Source: Euptelea pleiosperma
Lineage: Eukaryota; Streptophyta; Magnoliopsida; Ranunculales; Eupteleaceae
NCBI GenBank assembly: GCA_035048495.1
Contig: CM068552.1
Coordinates: 26,910,154-26,974,153, forward strand
Reading direction: 5' to 3'
DNA length: 64,000 nucleotides
Part shown: one piece after another, positions 10,846 through 22,152 of the stretch
Layout of the letters: each line of letters opens with the position of its first letter
How positions within the stretch are numbered: the stretch's first letter is position 1
Program-made: the position numbers and the translations under genes
The notes under the pieces: generated by a model
Databases searched by the model: none
Seen by the model: the letters and a program-made list of their open reading frames with translations, nothing else
What the model was told of the DNA's origin: nothing

Positions 10846-10864
10846 GTTCCCACAGACGGTGCCA
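10846..10864 (-). promoter_or_regulatory. Primer binding site of the Tat-lineage element
   Basis: The minus strand reads TGGCACCGTCTGTGGGAAC five bases from the LTR end. It begins with TGG, complementary to the CCA end of a tRNA, and resembles TGGCGCCGTCTGTGGGA-type sites of Tat elements. The exact tRNA was not determined. Confidence 0.75.
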
Positions 10865-10869
10865 GAAGA

Positions 10870-11883
10870 TGTGGGGGAAAAATCCCGTCGGTCCTCCCCG
10901 CACGATCCCCGAGGATCCAGATTGATGGATAACGGATGAACTGCCAGGTGAGGTCGGCCTTACTTCTGATGATCCCGAGAGGATTGGGCCGTCTGATGTC
11001 CCTTCCTGCCTGGATTGGTTCGTCGCCACTCCAGTAGCCGGGGTACCTGCAAATTACACTCCGACGCTTAAGTCAGTGAGAATTCAGATAGTCTTGAACG
11101 AGCTCTTGATACCTGTTTATCTCTTTTTCTTGTCTTTATTTGGGTCCCTCTTTCACTCGATCTTCTTTCCTTTTTATAGGACCCTCAACAAGGAGCGCGT
11201 CGTTATTGAGGAGCCTGCAACCGTCATTTCTTGATAATGATTTTCTATTATGTTTCTTGGTCTCAGGGGAACGTTTAGCCCGAGCGCTCTGTGAGTTGAC
11301 GTTGTGAACGTCTAGGTCTCATGCCTGCTAATTTTGGGTGACAAGCCTTTTCTATTGGCTGATCGGCCCCTGCAGTTGCTCCGATGTGGAGTATTTTTTA
11401 ATCGGACGGCGTCGGCAGGTGTTCAGATAAGGATGAATGGCCGATCCTGTTGTTCTGACTAGCCCCATCCTTTAGTCGGACGGTGTCGGTAGGCATTTGG
11501 GCAAGGACGGATTTTGCTGTTGGGATAGGGTTCATCCTTCAGTCGGACGGCGTCGGCAGCTGTTCCGATAAGGACGATGGCTGCTCCTATTCCGACTAGC
11601 CTTACCCTTTAGTCAGACAGTGTCAGCAGCTATTCCGATAAGGACGAATGGTTGCTCCTGTCCCGAATAGCCTTATCCTTTAGTCGGACAATGTCGGCAG
11701 GCACTCTGGCAAAGTGTATCCCTTGGTTGGCCAGAGCACGCCTCGGGGAGAAGTTATGTTTGTCGGATTCTGGGCCGAGATGGTCCGTGACCTATGGAAG
11801 CCCACGTGCCTCTGCTCAGGGAACGTGCCTCATTAAGTGACATGTGGCATTGTCGTAGTATCTCGGAAAATAGGGTACCCACA
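10870..11883 (-). repeat. 5' LTR of the Tat-lineage element
   Basis: 1014 bases, TGTGGGGG...TACCCACA, the partner of 1474-2491. The minus-strand TATA-like CTATAAAAAGG (about 11166-11180) would start the genomic RNA. It contains the same five-fold array, with GTCGGCA-like words at 11411, 11484, 11553, 11622 and 11693. Confidence 0.93.
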
Positions 11884-13183
11884 GGTGCTTTAATATTGAA
11901 AAACAACCAGTCGCTAAATTAAATGGCGGGTTACAAGAAGAGAATTTAATAAGGTTAGTCATTTTGGCAAAAAGTTAGTTTTTGTATGGTTAAGTTGTAA
12001 AAAATAGCCCTATTATTCATATCCTAATAGAAAAATGGGATTTGGCCACCACTATCGAATAGATCTCGAAGTTCTAGTCAAAATTGCGTGAAATAGCCAA
12101 AGTCCAATTTGGACTCCAGAAATGGGAAAATAGGTTCTGTTTTCTGTAGACTGTTAAACTTAACTAACAGTCCACCAATGACAATCTACAAAAAAGGTTC
12201 TAAAAAGTGGTCTAAACATGTTAATTTTATAGTTTCGTCCACAATTTTAGAAGAACAACTGTGATATGGACGTTTTCATGTTTCACGGGCTCGGCCAAAT
12301 TCTGAGTTCTAGGGCCCGAAAAGTGGTATAAGCCCAAGAGCCTGAATAAGTAGATTGGGAAAAGTATTATTTTACTATAAAATAAATCCATAAAATCACA
12401 GTATTTACTTAAAAATATTTAACATTCCAAATACAAAAAATTATAATCAGACAACACTCATAAAATTCCACGCAATAAAACAAATTATTACATTTAAGAC
12501 AAAATCATGAATGAACAAAGTGTTCAATGTTTAAAGCTACCTAAGCATCCAACCATCCATTTCTAAAATATCAACAATTCGATTCGATCCTCTTTATTAC
12601 ATTAGTGAACTCAAAGTATCATAAAATTTAGTTTAAAATCCTGTAGTGAATTTCGGTTCCTCATTTAATGGCATATCATACTCTATCGTCGCCCCATCCA
12701 CTATTACATCTTGCCCATTGTATGTTTCAAAAGAATATGAAATTTGGTCGGTGTAACACCATGAGCTGAAATCCCAATAAGTACGAGTACACAAGACAAT
12801 GAATATAATCCGATCATAATTATTTTAGCATATCAATCAACATATAAAGCAAACCAAGAAGATCAAATCGTCCAAAAATAGCCAATGACGACGATGATGA
12901 TGATATTGAATGCACATCCCTCCATCTTCTTATTCCCATCAATAATAGATCGTTTGTGGCATTAATTGGACCAGCCAAAATAACTTTGGACCAACCAAAA
13001 GAAAGCTTGACCAATCAAAACTCCATTCCCACCAAAGAATGCAAAAACATGGATATATGATGCATTCCGATATAAGATAAACATATGAGATTGCAATTTC
13101 AACAATACAATAAGAATATCATGTGATCATTAAAAAAACTCTAGTAAATGAAAAGAATATTCTACATTGTAGGGTATACTTAT
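11884..13183. other. Gene-free A/T-rich interval with probable gypsy LTR remnant
   Basis: 11884-12755 may be the rest of the LTR seen at 1305-1473; it ends GGTCGGTGTAACA. The minus strand has one open stretch at about 12640-12775 (FSSWCYTDQISYSFETYNG region) with no recognised domain. 12756-13183 is A/T-rich, with a short trinucleotide run (ACGACGATGATGATGAT near 12887) and no other feature. Confidence 0.35.
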
Positions 13184-13484
13184 TGTGGGTACCGTATTTT
13201 CTGACAAACAATATGATGACACGTGTTACTGGCATCACATGTGCGAAGTATGAAAGGTCGACGCGTGGTGTCGTCCAGCATGCATGAATAAATGCGCCGA
13301 AGAAATCGTCAGAGACCATAACTAGTCCACTCCTGTCACACGTCTTCCATTAATAGAAACACCACGCGTCAGATAGAGTGATCAGAAGAGAGCATCTCGG
13401 GGCGGGGTTGGTAATGAAACGCGTTGAAGCTTCAGCCATTAATGTGTCAGAGAAACATTCAATCCTGCCCGACACATTAATGAT

Positions 13485-13885
13485 CGGTCTACTTGACGGG
13501 AAGGTCAAAACGGCCCACTTGATGGGAGTGACAATTATCTCATTCCTACAAGGTCAACTGGCCCACTTGACATGAGTGACAATTATCTCATCCCGACAAG
13601 TTCAAACGACACACTCGACGGGATTGACATTCAACTCCTCTCAACATTCTTGACAGGATTGATATTTCACTCATCCCGACAAGTTCAACGACATATATGA
13701 TGGGATTAACATTCAACTCATCCCAACAGGTTTGGTTATTATCCTTAACGGGAATGACGTTCAACACATCCTTACAAGGTCAGATGGCCTACTTGACGGG
13801 AGTGGCGTTTATCTCATCCCGGCAAGATCAAACGGCCTTTTTGACGGGAGTAACATCTATCTCGTCCCGACAAAATTAGCATACA
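13485..13885 (+). repeat. Degenerate tandem array (about 55-60 bp unit) in the solo LTR
   Basis: About seven diverged units built from TTGACGGGAGTGAC, TTATCTCATCCCGACAAG and TCAAACGGCC. It lies upstream of the TATA box at 14144 and so in U3. Confidence 0.75.
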
Positions 13886-14143
13886 GGATTTTACAAGCGA
13901 GATAAGTATTCTAAACTATAATACAGATAATTGCTTATCTATCCTTTAAGTGTTGGCTACGTGGCAGTTTTCACCTATTCGAATATTTGCCACCTCAGTG
14001 TCACCTTAGTCATTTAAGATATAACCGAATAAGGGAAGTTAAGATCTAACAGGAAGATGCAGTTATATAACAGAATCTCTTCAGATCGTAACTGACTAAC
14101 AAGAAGTGGACACGTAGAAGGTGAGTCGTGCCAGTTCTGGAGG

Positions 14144-14151
14144 TATAAATA
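14144..14151 (+). promoter_or_regulatory. TATA box of the solo LTR
   Basis: TATAAATA in the context GAGGTATAAATACATGACC, in the LTR sense direction, about 290 bases before the LTR end. It is the likely former promoter. Confidence 0.65.
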
Positions 14152-14637
14152 CATGACCCTCAGAACTGAGAAGAGAATCTTGTTATCAAGATCCAGATAG
14201 CCTAAACTCTGAAGTATTTTACTAGATGTCCTAAACCTTGTTAGTACATCCTATACTGACTTGAGCGTCGGAGTGTTGTCAACAGGTACGACCACAATTC
14301 GTCTGTAGATTATCCTATCATCCGCAGCCAAGAGAAGAGTTCTGTCCTGAAGCATCGGGGTCGTCGGATCATCATCGAGATACGAATTGTCTGACCTCGA
14401 AGATTGTGTGGGATAGATCAGATATTTTTCCCCCATACTTACTTTGATTCTTCACTTGAGTTGATGCTTTCTTCTATAATTAATATAGTGATGGAAAAAG
14501 AAATATAAAGTTTAGAGAGAGATTTTGAAAGAGAAAATAGGTAGGGATGTTTTCTCCTAGTGGGTTTTTTTTTGTGTTTTTCCTTTTTTAAAATTCTCAT
14601 AAGGGGGCATATGTGGAGAAGAGATTAGGGTTTTTGC

Positions 14638-15761
14638 TAAGGACCCGTTTGGCAAACCGGTGGAAGCAAAAAGTAAATTCTAAATTAAGTTGATGAATTA
14701 AAAGTTTGTCATATTAGAAGCAAAAGTTTGTTTAGTAAAACACTTTTTATGTAATAAATGGTGTACCAGGCTAGGTTGACGATTCAAAACTCTTTGAACT
14801 CATCTTCTTTGAGAAAATTTGGGGTAAGGTTTTTGTTTTCCTGCTATAAGGAACAAATCTCACTCTTTTCTCTCACAACTCCATTTTTCTTTCATTTCTA
14901 TTCCTTCCTTTCATCCGCAAAATAAAAAACCTAATTGGGTTTTTTGGAATTTTCAGAGATTAGGGAGAAAACCCCAAGTGGGGTGTGCTCAATTTTGGGA
15001 GTTAAGATGGAAATTATATTTGGGTTTTTCAAATTTTGAGAGATTATAAAGCGAATTCCCAATAATGTGTTTCTGAATTTGGAGAGATTAGAGAGAAATT
15101 TCTACCTGGGTTTGCTGAATTTTGAGGAGAGGCAAAACCTTCCTAGGTTCTGCTTAATTTGGAGAATCTTAACTGGGTTTTGCTGCATTTGAAAGAGAGA
15201 GAGAATAAAACCCAAAAACCATGGGGTATTTCAGTTCTAGTCGCATTGACAACTTCGAAGCCGACGAAGTAAGTGGCAAGATCATGGTGGCAGCAATAAG
15301 TATTTGCGAGCTCTCCAACGAGGAGAAACTCGGTTTCTCTTGAGGTTGAAAACTCTAATGGAGTCCCTAAAAAACTTCACAACTAAATTTTGTCAAGAGA
15401 GGTATCTCCTCACAGTCGATGGAGTAGACGAGACCACCTTCTCTAGATGAGATGGAGGAGAAAAGAAGAGGGTAAAACCCCTAAAATCGTCGAAGAGAGT
15501 TAAGGATTGTAATGTAAATGTATTTATTCTTTTATGTAGACTAAGGACAAAAATGTCATTTAAAGATTAAAAGCTTTGGCTCCGCAATTTTTTTGCTTCT
15601 ACTTCCGCCAAAAACAGAAACCATAAAATATTTGCTTATGAGACAGTAACTTTTTGATTTGCAAAAGGCAATTTTTATATTGATACCCAAATGAACTTTT
15701 CGTCTATTTTGCTTTTGGAAGCAAAAGAGAAACTTATTTTGGGTTTGCAAAACGGCCTTTA
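14638..15761. mobile_element. Putative non-autonomous TIR element (hAT-like ends)
   Basis: The left end AAGGACCCGTTTGGCAAACC (14639-14658) is inverted at the right end as GGTTTGCAAAACGGCCTTTA (15742-15761). The inner arms are loosely inverted, with GAAGCAAAAG words on both sides. The CCCGTTTGGCAAA end type is common in plant hAT-like non-autonomous elements. No transposase is present and no convincing target duplication was found. 14438-14637, just before it, holds nothing recognisable. Confidence 0.5.
15221..15343 (+). CDS. Small open frame (40 codons), unassigned
   Basis: The start context AACCATGGG is favourable. The product begins MGYFSSSRIDNFEADEVSGK and is acidic, with NEEKLGFS at its end. 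It is preceded by about 400 bases of leader-like sequence with four diverged repeats of an AATTTTG-GAGAGATTA-GAGAGAAA pattern. It lies inside the TIR element, so it may be a captured gene fragment or chance. No family is recognised. Confidence 0.25.
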   Translation: MGYFSSSRIDNFEADEVSGKIMVAAISICELSNEEKLGFS

Positions 15762-16909
15762 ATAGCAGTGGGGTCCACCACGAGTTCTACATTTAGGTTT
15801 CCTAAAAGGTTTCCTAGTGATTCATGAATTAAGATATTCTTAAATATCTCTTTTACTAAAGTGCCTAATATATCTTTGATTTTCTAATTACTTCCATGCA
15901 GTTCATTAAAGAATTTTATTAATTTGAGAAGTTTTCAATTATCTTTTTAGGTGGACAATAATTTTCTACTTTCGATAACTATAGAAAATCCTTTTTAGAA
16001 AATTCTAGGATTCTCATTACAAGTTTCAAAATTTTCAACTCTTGGATTTTAGAATATTTCTTAATTTAACATAATAAATTGGAGGTGCACTTGAGAAAAT
16101 CTTGAGATTCTCTCTAAATTAAATCAGAAAATGTGTGGAACATTTTCAAAGTAGTACACGTTCGTACTTCATCAATAATTTAGGAATTTAAAGTTTAATA
16201 AAATAAAAGAAAACTTTCTTTGTATGGTGGTGGGCTTATATATGATTTTGATTGATGGCGTGTCAAACGGTCTTGAGTACAATAGTGGACGTGTACTAAA
16301 GGCTGTTTATAGATTCATGGGTGTACTAAATGGTGTACCCCTAGCTAATTTCTCCTTAGGGTTTACAATATTATTACTATATTAAATTAATAATTTATGA
16401 AAAAGTGATGGATTTATACAATTATGCTCACTTAGGTCAAAATTATCAAAAATATCCCTGAATTTTAGGGTATTACAATGACCATTATGCTAGTCATTAA
16501 ATAGTAGCTTCATTTTCACATCCTATTAAATAGAATCACATTAACAAATATATATATATATATTCGCCATCTTTACAGGTTTATTCATACAAGAATTACA
16601 CGTTCAAAATTCTCCACATAATCTTGCTTCTACAAATGCCAAATAATTTGTCTTCAATTGCAGATAGTAATAGTAACACATATTTACAGCATAATGAGAC
16701 CTACACATTGGTGAAACTTGCGCCTTCAGCTAAGTCTTAAAAGCACATCCATTGTCGGCAACATTGCAGTGAACTTTTCAACTGCTCACCTTCTCATACA
16801 AAATTGAAGTCAAGCCATTGGTCTTATGATACATCTCTTGCAGTGGGTTGCCTCCATGGATTTGTCTTAGGCATGTCTTTGATAATGTGTATATATAAAT
16901 TATATATTT
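15762..16909. other. Gene-free A/T-rich interval
   Basis: No gene, repeat family or structure is recognised apart from a short TA run at about 16549-16562. Confidence 0.5.
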
Positions 16910-17040
16910 TATGTCGCGCGGGTTCGGGTTGGGCTAAAGACTCAACCTTAACGCAATTAACCCAATCTGAGTATTGAAGGGGCCAATCCAACCCTAGCCA
17001 AATGCCGGGTTGAACCCACCCAAGTTGCAGCCCTAGTTGG
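16910..17040. repeat. GC-rich dispersed repeat copy
   Basis: Contains CGGGTTCGGGTTGGGCTAA, CTCAACCTTAACGC, GAGTATTGAAGGGGCC and GCCGGGTTGAACCCACCCAA. It shares its order of words with 50630-50873. Confidence 0.6.
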
Positions 17041-17143
17041 GAGGTAGGAAGCAAATCATCGGACAAAAGACGGAGCGCAACCACAGGGCTAAACAGCCCC
17101 ACCACAGAGCAAAAAACTTTTATAAGGAGACCGAAAGGCCAAT

Positions 17144-17655
17144 ATTTTTTTTTTGATGAGTCCGAACTATATTAATAAAGAGGAGATCGAGATGATCTCA
17201 AGAGAACAAAGGGAAAATAACAAAACAACTAAAAGAAGGAAAACAACACAACTCCAATCTATCCCAAAAGCTTCGCAAGATCAAACGTCAAATCTTGATA
17301 AAAAAGTGCTGCAGTCTTAGGGTAGATATGACCCCAACTGTATAAGAATGCCTTGATGCTTAGGAGTGTGTCATGATAAGACCCTTCCTTATCTCTAAAG
17401 ATTCTCATGTTCCTCTCCAACCAAAGTCCCCACATGATGCATATGGCACCATCTGCCACAGCAATTTACCCCTAGGTGAAGTGGAAATGCACGACCACCC
17501 TCCTAGAACCGCTCCGATGGAAGCTGGAAAAACCCAAGAGAGGAGCCTATGCTAGGAAATATGACCAAACCTGTGTAGCAAACTTACAATGAAGCAACAG
17601 ATGAGAAGTGTTTTCACCATGTGCCTTGCACATTACACAGTAATTCACCAAATTT
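17144..17655 (-). mobile_element. 5'-truncated L1-type LINE, 3' end of ORF2
   Basis: The minus strand ends in an A tract (plus-strand T run at 17144-17155). Upstream frames show CVMCKAHGENTSHLLLHC, the zinc-binding reverse-transcriptase-associated motif, then stops. The C-terminal frame at 17259-17459 has IMWGLWLERNMRIFRDKEGS. Both are typical of plant LINE ORF2. Only about 0.5 kb remains. Confidence 0.8.
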
Positions 17656-18482
17656 ATTTTCTAACAATTAAATTTTCAATAGTAAGGATTTTGTTCAATA
17701 GCAATTAAATTTAAATAGGGTAGTTTAGTCAAACCCCCCTACCTGTCAAAACTAATTCGTAATAGCCCCCTGAACTTTTCAACTAAGGGAATACCCTCTT
17801 TGACGAAATCCCGTCCTCTTTGAAAGACACTGCAAGCCACATGTCTGTTACAATTTGTTTGAAGAGACCATTTTGCCCATGTCTCACTCTTTCTCTCGTT
17901 CTTAACCGATCAAGGAGAGGAGAAGATCATAGATATCAGATCATTCTCTCTATTTCTCTCCCCATTAATGACCCTCTTGCTCATTGTCATCATTTTCACA
18001 CTCTTTGTCGATCCGACAGCCCCTCATACGTTTTCTTCTCACCAAGCAGAAAGACCTTCTTCATGTTCACTGTTCATCTCTCCGCCTTCGTTGCCATTTG
18101 CTTCATCTCCTGGTTGCGACCACCCATCCTTTTAAATCCATGCTCCTTGATCTTTTTCTCTCCCCACAGCCTTCCAATCCCCACCTAACTCACCCTTATT
18201 GTTTTGCTTATTTGCCTTCCTTTCTCGTCGCTTTATCAATCTCTCAGGCTCGACATTTCGATTCTCCGAGGTTTCATGCTCTAGGCTCTCTGTTATCAGA
18301 CCTTGCCCACCTTTGTCTCCCAAATTGCTTAAGTGCTCAGTTATCCTCTTACAAGGCTGCCAATCCAAGCATCACCCGGCCTCGGAATAGGGATGCCACG
18401 AAGATGTCTTGGATTTCTTATACAGATTTCTAAAATGGTCAAAGTTCCCCATGTCTTTGAAGAGAAGATTGTGGTGATCATG

Positions 18483-18856
18483 TATTAAAATGTATAGGAT
18501 AGATTTGAAATCAAAGTTGATTTTTGTGTGTTTTTCATTCAAACAATGAAAGGGTATATATAGGTATTATAGCAAAGATTTAATCCCATGATTGTGGGGA
18601 TGAGAATCAAACAGATAAGGAAAATCTACAAATATACAAAATATGGATGGCGTGAATGATGGCGGCGAGTTGGCGATAATCTTGGCAATCTTGATGAACA
18701 AGGAAACCACGATTGATTTTTGTATGGCAAGTGACGAATTAGCGCAGATTGTGTTTCCTAACGTGATGGTGGCAGTGAGTGATGAGTTGGCAAGAAATTA
18801 GAAATTGACTGGAGTTTCCAGATATGGAGAGATTGCACAGATTGAGTTTCCTAATA
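18483..18856 (-). repeat. 3' LTR of the copia element
   Basis: 374 bases from TATTAAAATG to CCTAATA on the plus strand, nearly identical to 21780-22152. Confidence 0.92.
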
Positions 18857-18870
18857 CTCCCCCTCAAGTT

Positions 18871-20951
18871 GGTGTGTGAAGATTCGTAATGCCCAACTTG
18901 CTAAGTAGAAAAAGGAATTGATCACGTCCAAGTGCTTTCGTGAAGATGTCGGCAAGTTGATGTTGAGAGGACACATAAGAAGTGACTATGTAATACCTTG
19001 AACTTTTGTTCATGGATTTTGAGTAAATTAATTCTAAAAAGTTGAAATTGACTCATTAATTTTTTTTTAATTTATTTTGAATGATAGTTAACTATATTTT
19101 TATTGTGGTCTATAAATGGCATAGTGGTAATAACTAATTAGTGAGTTATACTTGTTGGGTGAGCCCATAGGGCCAATTTAGAGGTATTTAGACTTAATAA
19201 TAATCTAAAATGAAGCCTACTTAATACCCATAGGCCTTAGGCCCATTTTTAGCCCATATCCGTCTTAAAAGATGTCTTTTATTGGGTTATAAAATTCACC
19301 CATTTTAAAGTGACGAAAATCACTTAAAAATAGAAACCCTACTTCCTAAACTTATTTAATAAAGCGTTAGAAGTTTGTGAACTCTTACAAACCCTAAACC
19401 ATTATTCCAATATTTCTCTCATCTTTCTCTCCCTCTTCCTCCATTGAAGCACCTCCATTAAAGAAGAACTTGAAGAACCTTTGAAGCCTTAGAAACACCA
19501 TAGCGTGTCACCATTTGACATCATCCATTGAGACAAAAATATTGATGAGACCCCGAAGCATAACATACTAGAAGAATGACTTTATTCGACAACAATCAAA
19601 AAAATATATTATACATTTCCATCTCTCTCGAATATAAGAGAAAGTAATAACAAGTAAGTACACTCTTCTATGATTTTTCGAGTAATTAATTTTGGTTGTA
19701 CTCTTTGTATGTGTATTGCACTTGAATGTATTGGAATTCTGGAGATCTATTGAATGGTTAGATATTTAATTGTATATATTTTTGAAGTGTGGGATTGATC
19801 CCAATGATTGAAAATTTTTAAACAAGAAAAGCCTAGAGCCTTTGGGTGCAAAACCCTAAACCCCTACAAAAGAGTTCTTGGTTGAACTGCTCCTGGTGTG
19901 GGAAGGAGAAGGAGACCCATGGTGGGTTATTGGTTGCATCCACATATTAATTTTGGATCATAGTTTATTTTGAAATACTTGTTATTCTTGTTCCATACCT
20001 ATACCCTGCGTATAAACTATTGATTGATAGAGCTGTTATAGATATGATGTAGTGATTAAATCTTATTGGGCTTTCATAAGCTAACGATTCAACCGATAAT
20101 ATTTTTCAGATTATTTGGAGATAGAATGAACAATGGACTAAAAGACAGTGTATCAAAGAATATTGAAGTGTTTATTGAAGATACATAGTTTTATTTATTT
20201 ATTTTGATTTTATAATTATAATAACTTGAATCTTAACTTTATTGGTCTATTTTAAATCCGAATTGATTGATTTAGTACTTTTATTTTATTATTTGTATTT
20301 TAATAAAATATACAATCTGACCCACATGTAGTGTTTCTGTCATAAATCAAATTCTGTTCTTTTTCAACAAAACTCGATAGTCAATTAAGAGTAAAAATTT
20401 GTTAAAATAAAATAGTAAATGGTATTTTTGGGCAAAGTGCATTCACAAAAGTTGCTTAAAATAATTTTTTAATAGTAGAGAATTAATAAAATAATTTTTT
20501 ATTGAAATTATATTTTTTAGAAAATTTTACGCCTATCCGCTAAAATTCTGAAAAGTTAATTCAAAAAGCCTATCAAATAGAAGTTTTAGCCAAAATATCT
20601 TTACGAAAGATTTTTATTTTGATCTATTATGAATTATGATCATTTTAAAATATTATTTTAGAGCATTTTTTTTATCACCCTGAATCTTAGGTAAATGGGT
20701 CATTTTTTAGGAGGTCGGATCCGGGTGCCTGGGTCTGGGACATGACAGACTAAGATGCCAGAGGACAATTTTTCCCAAACGAGATGATAATCGATCTCAA
20801 TATGTTTAGTGCGCTTGTGAAAAACTAGATTAGCAGCAATGTGAAGGGCGGCTTGGTTGTCACAAAATAGTTTCATGGGTTGAGAATGTTGAACACCCAA
20901 ATCATGGAGTAGAAACTTTAACCAAACGAGTTCACATGTTGCAATAGCCAT
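18871..20951 (-). pseudogene. RNase H end of copia pol, split by a solo LTR
   Basis: The minus strand 20747-20951 encodes TCELVWLKFLLHDLGVQHSQ, KLFCDNQAALHIAANLVFHK and RTKHIEIDYHLVWEKLSSG, the copia RNase H C-terminal half. After the inserted LTR, 18871-18986 continues with SSQHQLADIFTKALGRDQF, the canonical copia ending. A stop near 20750 (TAG) and the insertion inactivate it. Confidence 0.88.
18989..20742 (+). mobile_element. Gypsy-type solo LTR inserted in the copia element
   Basis: It begins TGTAATACCTTGAAC and ends GGGTGCCTGGGTCTGGGACA, typical of plant Ty3/gypsy LTRs. It is 1754 bases long. The right flank is TGACA (20743-20747). The left flank is TGACTA, the same word with one inserted base, so the target duplication is nearly intact. 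Removing it restores continuity of the copia RNase H tail. No internal coding sequence. Confidence 0.8.
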
Positions 20952-21718
20952 GGCGCGATATTCTGCCTCAACGGAGGAGCGAGAGACAATTGATTGTTTC
21001 TTCGTTTTCCAAGATAGGAGACTGTACCAAGCTTTTCTTCTTGGTTAATGATGGCATAGGCCTTACGTACAGTAGGGAGGGGGTCCATGGCTAGAATTTG
21101 GCTACGGATATGAGAGTAAGAGTCATTTAGCCCCATTAGGAATTGATAAACTCGTTCCTTTTCTTGGAGATATTGGAGCTCCTTGAGTGCTCCACAAGAG
21201 CATTCGGGAATTATTATATGAGTAGATAGTTCATCTCAGTGGGATTTGAGAGTATTATAGTACATTACCAGAGATTGTTGATCTTATTGTAGAGTGCAAA
21301 TGGCTCTCTTCAATTGAAAAATGCGAGGATTGTTGCTATGAGAGAACCTTTCTTCAAGGTCTACCCATACTTCTCGTGGTGTTCCTCCATAAATAATGCT
21401 ACTGGTCAGGGTTTTGTCAATGGAGTTGAGAATCCATGATAAGACCATATCGTTGCAATGTTCCCAAGAATGACTTTCCCTCGGATTTTCAGATGGTTTT
21501 TTTAGAGTACCATTGACAAATCCGAGTTTATTCTTGGCATTTAAAGCGATCTTCATCGCTCTACTCCAAGTTGCATAGTTTTCACTTGTGAGTGGAGAAG
21601 AAACAAGGACAGCACCGGGATGATCGGATGAATGAAGGTGGTATGGTGAAGCCACGTCATTGATGGAATTTGAAGGTGCTGGATTCAGAGTCTCTGTATT
21701 TGAACTGTTGTTCACCAT
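20918..21718 (-). pseudogene. Copia gag remnant
   Basis: 21284-21718 encodes a gag N-terminal region with DHPGAVLVSSPLTSENYATW, SRAMKIALNAKNKLGFVNGT and a gag-polypeptide-like ERFSHSNNPRIFQLKRAI. A further gag piece at 20918-21136 (SYSHIRSQILAMDPLPTVRK, AYAIINQEEK) runs directly into RNase H sequence. Several kilobases of pol were therefore deleted within the element. Confidence 0.85.
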
Positions 21719-21779
21719 TGATAAGAAGAAGACTAATGGAGAAGTTTAGATAATGAGAAGCTGTTATGCTCTGATACCA

Positions 21780-22152
21780 TATTAAAATGTATAGGAAAGT
21801 TTTGAAATCAAAGTTGATTTCTGTGTATTTTTCATTCAAACAATGAAAGGGTATATATAGATATTACAGCAAAAATTCAATCCCGTGATTGTGGGGATGA
21901 GAATCAAACAAATAAGAAAAATCTACAAATATACAAAATAGGGATGACGTGAATGATGGTGGCGAGTTGGTGATAATGTTGGCAATCTTGGTGAACAAGG
22001 AAACCACAATTGATTTTTGTAAGACAAGTGACAAATTAGCGTAGATTGTGTTTCCTAACGTGATGGTGGTAGTGAGTGACGAACTGGCGTGAAATCAGAA
22101 ACGGATGGAGTTTCCTGATATGGAGAGATTGCACAGATTGAGTTTCCTAATA
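21780..22152 (-). repeat. 5' LTR of the copia element
   Basis: 373 bases, partner of 18483-18856. The PBS abuts it at 21768-21779. A minus-strand TATA candidate lies in the CTATATATACCC segment near 21855. Confidence 0.92.

Larger units (their letters stand above)
1474..11883 (-). mobile_element. Complete, frameshifted Ty3/gypsy LTR retrotransposon, Tat lineage
   Basis: A 10.4-kb element read on the minus strand. Its parts, in element order, are: 5' LTR 10870-11883, PBS 10846-10864, gag 9355-10814, protease 8583-9020, reverse transcriptase 7676-8337, RNase H plus a second RNase H 6500-7600, integrase 5262-6480, a tandem array 4440-5200, an opposite-strand extra ORF 2822-4197, PPT 2492-2504 and 3' LTR 1474-2491. 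The LTRs run TGTGGG...CCCACA and differ by many substitutions (about 11 in the first 90 bases), so the insertion is not recent. The five flanking bases are GGTAT on the left and GGTGC on the right, at best a decayed target duplication. Dual RNase H domains, the pol domain order and an antisense ORF upstream of the 3' LTR are known traits of the Tat lineage. Frameshifts and stops break every gene, so it is not autonomous. Confidence 0.93.
13184..14437 (+). mobile_element. Solo LTR of a gypsy element related to the Tat family
   Basis: It begins TGTGGGTACCGTATTTTC and ends ATATTTTTCCCCCATA. These termini match those of the 1474-11883 LTR read on its minus strand (TGTGGGTACCCTATTTTT...GATTTTTCCCCCACA). 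It is flanked by CTTAT (13179-13183) and CTTAC (14438-14442), a target duplication with one mismatch. No PBS or coding sequence follows, so it is a solo LTR, the usual product of LTR-LTR recombination. Internal sequence differs from the Tat LTRs, so it is a different family of the same group. Confidence 0.85.
18483..22152 (-). mobile_element. Internally deleted Ty1/copia retrotransposon
   Basis: LTRs at 18483-18856 and 21780-22152 (374 and 373 bases), ends TATTA...TAATA, with a perfect TCATG target duplication at 18478-18482 and 22153-22157. Next to the right LTR the minus strand has the PBS TGGTATCAGAGC (21768-21779), the initiator-Met type usual in copia. Next to the left LTR is the PPT AACTTGAGGGGGAG (18857-18870). 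Inside are gag (21284-21718) and the RNase H tail (18871-18986 and 20747-20951). Protease, integrase and most of reverse transcriptase are missing. A solo LTR at 18989-20742 splits the RNase H tail. Confidence 0.93.

Noticed and set aside
12640..12775. Minus-strand open stretch (FSSWCYTDQISYS) and a loosely similar one at 40690-40860 as a conserved gene
   Set aside because: Similarity between the two is too weak to score by eye, no start or splice context is clear, and both lie in LTR-like remnants.
17820..18433. Open frames of 122 and 149 codons in the Mutator-like element
   Set aside because: Low-complexity pyrimidine-rich translation (many F, S, L, P), overlapping frames and no motif. Probably leader or non-coding sequence.
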